From Moduliflexus sp964602655 (GTDB lineage Bacteria > Moduliflexota > Moduliflexia > Moduliflexales > Moduliflexaceae), in NCBI GenBank assembly GCA_964602655.1, contig CAZRSF010000115.1:1-11082 (forward strand): 11,082 nucleotides of DNA, read 5' to 3'. The stretch's first letter is position 1. Every line of letters starts with the position of its first letter. This document shows, one piece after another, positions 8,156-11,082 of this stretch. Under the pieces are notes generated by a model. The model did not search any database. It was given only the letters and a program-made list of their open reading frames with translations, and was not told the origin of the DNA. The translations under genes and the position numbers were made by a program.

Positions 8156-8189
8156 TGTTATCCTTGCTCAAAAAAACCTCTATCGCGAT

Positions 8190-9416
8190 ATGGAACAAAC
8201 ACAACCAGAAATCTTCTCCGTTACCACGCTGACGCAAACGATCAAACGCGACTTAGAAGGCGAATTCGCCAACATCTGGGTCGAAGGCGAAATCTCGAAT
8301 CTTGCCCTGCCACGCTCCGGGCATATCTATTTCACCCTGAAAGACGCCGGGGCGCAGCTCAAGGCGGTGATCTTCAAATTTGCCGGACGCGGCGTCAAGT
8401 TTCAATTGGAAAATGGGATGCAAGTCCTGCTGCGCGGGTCGCTTTCGGTGTATGAGCCGCGCGGCGAATATCAGTTGATCGTCAGCGCCGCCGAGCCGCG
8501 TGGCGCAGGCGCATTACAGGCGGCGTTCGAGCAATTGAAACGGCGGCTTCACGCGGAAGGTTTGTTCGATTCGGCGCATAAACAGCCGATTCCGATCCTG
8601 CCGAAAAAAATCGGCGTGGTCACGTCCGCGACCGGCGCGGCGATCCGCGATATTCTGAATGTCGTCAACCGGCGCTTTGCGAACGTGCGTATTCTGATCG
8701 CGCCAGTGCGGGTGCAGGGCGCGGAAGCGCCTGGGGAAATCGCCGCCGCGATTGCGATGCTGAACCGCCTGCCGGATGTGGATGTGTTGATTGTCGGGCG
8801 CGGCGGCGGTTCGATGGAAGATTTGTGGGCGTTCAACGAAGAGGTCGTGGCGCGGGCGATTTTCGCGTCGCGCATTCCGGTGATTTCCGCCGTCGGGCAT
8901 GAAATTGATTTCACTATTGCCGATTTCGTCGCCGATCTGCGCGCTCCGACGCCATCCGCTGCCGCTGAACTCGTCGTGCAGAACAAGGCAAACCTCGTGC
9001 ATACGGTCAACGTGTTGATTGCTCGTTTGCGGCAAAGTTTTTCCCACGAATTCCAGCATCAAAAAGATGCCGTCGCACAGTTGCGCCGCCGCCTGCCAGA
9101 CCCGAAACGGCGCGTCAACGAATCGCAGCAGCGGATTGACGACCTGTTCCAGCGATTAGCGCGGGCGTGGCAATTCATGTTCGAAAAAAAAGCCGCACAG
9201 CGCAACACGCTGATCGCGAAACTCGACACGCTCAGCCCGCTCGGCTTATTCGCCAAAGGTTACGCAATCTGCCGCAACATGGAGACGCAGCAGCCGATCA
9301 AAAGCATCCACGACGCGCGAATCGGCGATCACTTGTTAGTGCGCGTGTCGGATGGGGAATTACAATGCGAAGTGCGTGAACGATTGGGAGTTCAGCCCGA
9401 ATTTTCCTCTTTATAA
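8190..9416 (+). CDS. xseA: Exodeoxyribonuclease VII large subunit
   Basis: A 408-residue XseA, within the usual family length. With several XseB copies it forms ExoVII, which degrades single-stranded DNA from both ends in repair and mismatch correction. Residues 7-101 form the N-terminal OB-fold DNA-binding domain (NIWVEGEISNLALPRSGHIY, FTLKDAGAQLKAV). The catalytic domain includes KIGVVTSATGAAIRDI (140-155), the signature GRGGGSMEDLWAFN (203-216), and SAVGHEIDFTIADF then DLRAPTPSAAAEL (233-261). Residues about 262-345 are the long coiled coil that carries XseB in known structures. The C-terminal beta segment has GLFAKGYAICRN. All key motifs are present. The ATG at 8190 lacks a clear Shine-Dalgarno sequence but matches the family N-terminus (EIFSVTTLTQTIKRDLE). 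A toxin-antitoxin pair follows after 18 bases, placing xseB about 500 bases downstream. Confidence 0.96.
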   Translation: MEQTQPEIFSVTTLTQTIKRDLEGEFANIWVEGEISNLALPRSGHIYFTLKDAGAQLKAVIFKFAGRGVKFQLENGMQVLLRGSLSVYEPRGEYQLIVSAAEPRGAGALQAAFEQLKRRLHAEGLFDSAHKQPIPILPKKIGVVTSATGAAIRDILNVVNRRFANVRILIAPVRVQGAEAPGEIAAAIAMLNRLPDVDVLIVGRGGGSMEDLWAFNEEVVARAIFASRIPVISAVGHEIDFTIADFVADLRAPTPSAAAELVVQNKANLVHTVNVLIARLRQSFSHEFQHQKDAVAQLRRRLPDPKRRVNESQQRIDDLFQRLARAWQFMFEKKAAQRNTLIAKLDTLSPLGLFAKGYAICRNMETQQPIKSIHDARIGDHLLVRVSDGELQCEVRERLGVQPEFSSL

Positions 9417-9434
9417 ACAAGGGAGATAAAAAAT

Positions 9435-9623
9435 ATGCCAGAAGTTACTGTGAAGTTATCCGTCAAACATCTTGCTCGAATGATTCGAATGATGAACGCG
9501 CAAGAATTGGAAACCCTCTATCTTTTATTGACAAAAGAAGGAAAAGAGCTCGTTAAACGGAAGAAAGAGGTCGAACAACGCTCGGTTCGATTGTTAACGC
9601 GAGACGAGGTGTTCGATGTATAA
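9435..9623 (+). CDS. Putative antitoxin of a RelE/ParE-type toxin-antitoxin pair
   Basis: A 62-residue basic/helical protein. Its N-terminus (PEVTVKLSVKHLARMIRMM) could form a DNA-binding or dimerising element. The middle is strongly helical (NAQELETLYLLLTKEGKELVKRKKEVEQRS), and it ends SVRLLTRDEVFDV. I do not recognise a named antitoxin family. The assignment rests on size, the helical tail, and its position directly before and overlapping a RelE-like toxin gene by 8 bases (the toxin ATG lies within ATGTATAA). The start is preceded by GGGAGA, a good ribosome site. Antitoxins of this kind bind and block the toxin and often repress their own promoter. No separate promoter is obvious in the 18 bases after xseA, so it may be read from the xse transcript. 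It is AT-richer than xseA. Confidence 0.75.
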   Translation: MPEVTVKLSVKHLARMIRMMNAQELETLYLLLTKEGKELVKRKKEVEQRSVRLLTRDEVFDV

Positions 9624-9909
9624 CGATGAATATCATCCGCAAGTCAAGCATGACGTCAAGAAACTTTCCGGTCAATTACGAGAACAGATTAAGCTGGAAC
9701 ATATTCCGACAATTCTTGAACATCCGGAAGAAGGCGAGATGCTTGTCGGCGATCTGAAAGGAATTTGGTCATATCATTTTTCGTTCAACAGTCAACAATA
9801 TCGCCTTGCATATATGATTGATCAAACCTTGAATACGGTGATTATTCTGATGATTGGGAAGCGGGGAGAATTTTATCAATTGTTGAAACGAAGAATAAAG
9901 GGTAAATAG
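9616..9909 (+). CDS. RelE/ParE-family toxin
   Basis: A 97-residue protein with the family's pattern from end to end. It begins YHPQVKHDVKKL, then a helix with REQIKLEHIPTILEHPEEGEML, then GDLKGIWSYHFSFNSQQYRLAYMID, a central strand NTVIILMIGKRGEFYQLLKRR and a basic tail. The GDLKGIWSYHF/QYRLAY core and the final GKRGEFY-x-x-LKRR segment are characteristic of RelE/ParE/HigB-like toxins. RelE-like members cut mRNA in the ribosome; ParE-like members poison gyrase. The late arginine and tyrosine (R879-type numbering not applicable; RGEFY at residues 83-87) favour the RelE side but do not prove it. Its ATG overlaps the antitoxin gene by 8 bases, so translation is probably coupled. xseB starts 12 bases after its stop. 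Relative AT-richness against xseA suggests later insertion into the operon. Confidence 0.85.
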   Translation: MYNDEYHPQVKHDVKKLSGQLREQIKLEHIPTILEHPEEGEMLVGDLKGIWSYHFSFNSQQYRLAYMIDQTLNTVIILMIGKRGEFYQLLKRRIKGK

Positions 9910-9921
9910 AGGGCAATACGT

Positions 9922-10164
9922 ATGAATGAGATGACATTCGAAGAAGCATTGATGCAATTGGAAAAAGCGGTCGAGCAGTTGGAATCCGGCGAACTGCCAT
10001 TAGAGCAGGCGCTTGAGGTGTTCGAAACCGGCGTGAAAATGTCGCGGCTCTGTTCGACCAAATTGAACGAAGTCGAAAAAAAGGTGGAACTGCTCCTGAA
10101 CGTCAACGACGGCGAACCGGAAACGGCGGAGTTCGACATGGATACGCTGCAAGATGAGGAGTAA
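9922..10164 (+). CDS. xseB: Exodeoxyribonuclease VII small subunit
   Basis: An 80-residue XseB of ordinary size. The signature is intact: MTFEEALMQLEKAVEQLESGELPLEQALEVFETGVKMSRLC, then a second helix TKLNEVEKKVELLL and an acidic tail (DGEPETAEFDMDTLQDEE). XseB forms a helical hairpin that binds the XseA coiled coil and is needed for nuclease activity. ATG codons at 9922 and 9931 are both possible; the family usually begins at or near the sequence MTFEEAL, which favours the second. AGAGGG lies 11-16 bases before the first ATG. The gene follows the toxin stop by 12 bases and is probably co-transcribed with xseA and the toxin-antitoxin pair. A hairpin cluster follows at 10187. Confidence 0.95.
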   Translation: MNEMTFEEALMQLEKAVEQLESGELPLEQALEVFETGVKMSRLCSTKLNEVEKKVELLLNVNDGEPETAEFDMDTLQDEE

Positions 10165-10186
10165 ATTCGTCATATTTCCAAATTTT

Positions 10187-10283
10187 CAGGGGTTGAAACC
10201 CCTGTCTTTATTCCAACGCCCTTTCAGGGCGGCATTCTACCGCGAAGCGGCAACGGGATACAGCATGAGGTTTTTAACCTCAT
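10187..10283. repeat. Cluster of small hairpins downstream of xseB
   Basis: Within about 100 bases there are separate inverted repeats: CAGGGGTT-GA-AACCCCTG (10187-10204), CGCCCT-TTC-AGGGCG (10217-10231), CCGC-GAA-GCGG (10240-10250), and ATGAGGTT-TTT-AACCTCAT (10265-10283). The first is followed by TCTTTA and may serve as a weak terminator for xseB. The second shares a 12-base core (CCCTTTCAGGGC) with the repeat before xseA. GCCCTGAAAG at 10307-10316 is the complement of part of that core, so the repeat-like sequence may extend to the edge of the next reading frame. No gene is seen here. Confidence 0.78.
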
Positions 10284-10294
10284 GAAAACAATAA

Positions 10295-11032
10295 ATCGCG
10301 CCTTTCGCCCTGAAAGCGGCGCAGGACGCCAACGCCCGCTATGGCGCGGCGGAAGCGGTGCGCTTTGCGAAGATGGGCCTGGAAGCATTGGAAACGCGGA
10401 AAGCCGCGCTGCCGCCGAATGAATACGCCGAGACGAAAATCCGGCTGCTTTTGGAATTGGCGAAAGCGGAGGAAAATGGCGGTAATCCACAAGAAGAAAA
10501 AGATCATATTCAGGTAGGAATTGAGTATCTTGAAAATAATCTTTGCCTATTAGATAGTGTGAGTGACAAGCTTGATGCTGAAGTTTACTATCAATTAGGA
10601 AAATTATATTATGTTTGGCATGGAAAAAATCAGGAGGCAAAAGAATATTTAGAAAAAGCAATAGAATTTTACAGCCAATATAATGATCAAAAAAATATTG
10701 GTGAAATCCTTTTTATATTATCAGAGGCTTATGTTTATCTGCCCCCCTCAGAAAGGGAACAAAATCGATTTGATAAAGCCAATGAAGCAGCTAAAAAATC
10801 CTTAATCGTTGCAGAACAGCTTGAAGATATTGCTTTACAAGTAAAGTGTCTGAGACGTTTAGCTGGACGTTATAATAGCACAAATTTCATATATGCTCAA
10901 CAATGTCGAGAGCGAGCTATGAAGTTAATTGAGGCATCTTCTATTAAAAAAGATAGACGGTTAAACATAGAATATGTAAATACAATGGCTGATATACAAA
11001 GGCAATCAAAATTCAAAACTGCGATAGAATAG
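10295..11032 (+). pseudogene. 5'-truncated TPR-like protein gene
   Basis: The frame is open from 10295, just after a TAA, to a TAG at 11030-11032, but no ATG opens it. The first possible start is GTG at 10358, without a ribosome site. Upstream of that GTG the frame still reads like protein (ALKAAQDANARYGAAEAVRFAKMGLEAL, from about 10307, shown here beyond the start), resembling the first TPR helices of large AAA-ATPase/kinase-TPR regulators. That suggests the true N-terminal part was lost. The rest is helical, TPR-like repeats (VYYQLGKLYYVWHGKNQEA, EYLEKAIEFYSQY, ILSEAYVY, CLRRLAGRYNS). Composition shifts sharply at about 10490, from GC-rich codons to AT-rich ones, hinting at a chimera. After the TAG the frame stays open to the window end, so the stop may also be premature. 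A functional short TPR protein from the GTG cannot be excluded. Confidence 0.6.
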
Positions 11033-11082
11033 ACATCTTTCCTGAATAAACTTTTTACTTATCATGATGAAGAAAAAATGCT

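Larger units (their letters stand above)
7893..8189. other. Divergent intergenic region between the secreted-protein gene and xseA
   Basis: This stretch of 297 bases holds a minus-strand promoter (7919-7946), a plus-strand promoter candidate (8071-8100) and a palindromic repeat (8123-8155). It also has a widely spaced perfect 12-base inverted repeat: AAGGAAAAACTC at 7981-7992 and its complement at 8061-8072. A 77-codon plus-strand frame (7908-8141) crosses the region. It has no ribosome site, overlaps both promoters and ends in the repeat, so I do not call it a gene, although its sequence is discussed as a finding. Confidence 0.6.

Overview
The window looks like a chromosomal segment of an environmental, probably Gram-negative bacterium. 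It has moderately GC-rich housekeeping genes, Sec-type secreted proteins, and many different palindromic repeats between genes. No rRNA or other marker gene fixes the lineage. The mix of HEAT-repeat and TPR proteins, a PaaK/ACT pair and intergenic palindromes would suit an uncultured candidate phylum or a Chloroflexi-like lineage, but this is only an impression.

Layout: (1) 1-950, minus strand: the N-terminal part of a HEAT-repeat protein that leaves the window at base 1. (2) 1022-2377, plus: mtaB, a radical-SAM tRNA methylthiotransferase, divergent from the HEAT gene. (3) 2346-2538: a large nested palindromic repeat between convergent genes. It supplies the last codons of mtaB and begins just beyond the stop codon of the facing gene. 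(4) 5170-2540, minus: a tight two-gene operon of a secreted protein followed by a large polytopic membrane protein, neither of recognised function. The membrane protein has weak GT-C glycosyltransferase-like traits. (5) 7056-5225, minus: paaK (phenylacetate-CoA ligase) then a tandem-ACT protein, with a palindrome between them and another after them. (6) 7892-7179, minus: another secreted protein of unknown function, with a recognisable sigma70-type promoter. (7) 7893-8189: a divergent intergenic region with promoters on both strands and a palindromic repeat. (8) 8190-10164, plus: xseA and xseB, the two subunits of exodeoxyribonuclease VII, separated by a small RelE/ParE-type toxin-antitoxin pair. 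(9) 10187-10283: a cluster of three or four small hairpins. (10) 10295-11032, plus: a TPR-like reading frame that begins abruptly without a convincing start and changes base composition partway, best read as a 5'-truncated, perhaps chimeric, gene remnant.

The clear functions are tRNA modification (MtaB), aryl-acid CoA activation with a likely amino-acid-sensing partner (PaaK plus ACT), and DNA repair (ExoVII). The most unusual points are the toxin-antitoxin pair inside the ExoVII operon, the repeat families that occupy most gene boundaries, the unrecognised secreted/membrane operon, and the truncated TPR gene next to a hairpin cluster. I found no CRISPR array, tRNA, rRNA, transposase or phage gene.
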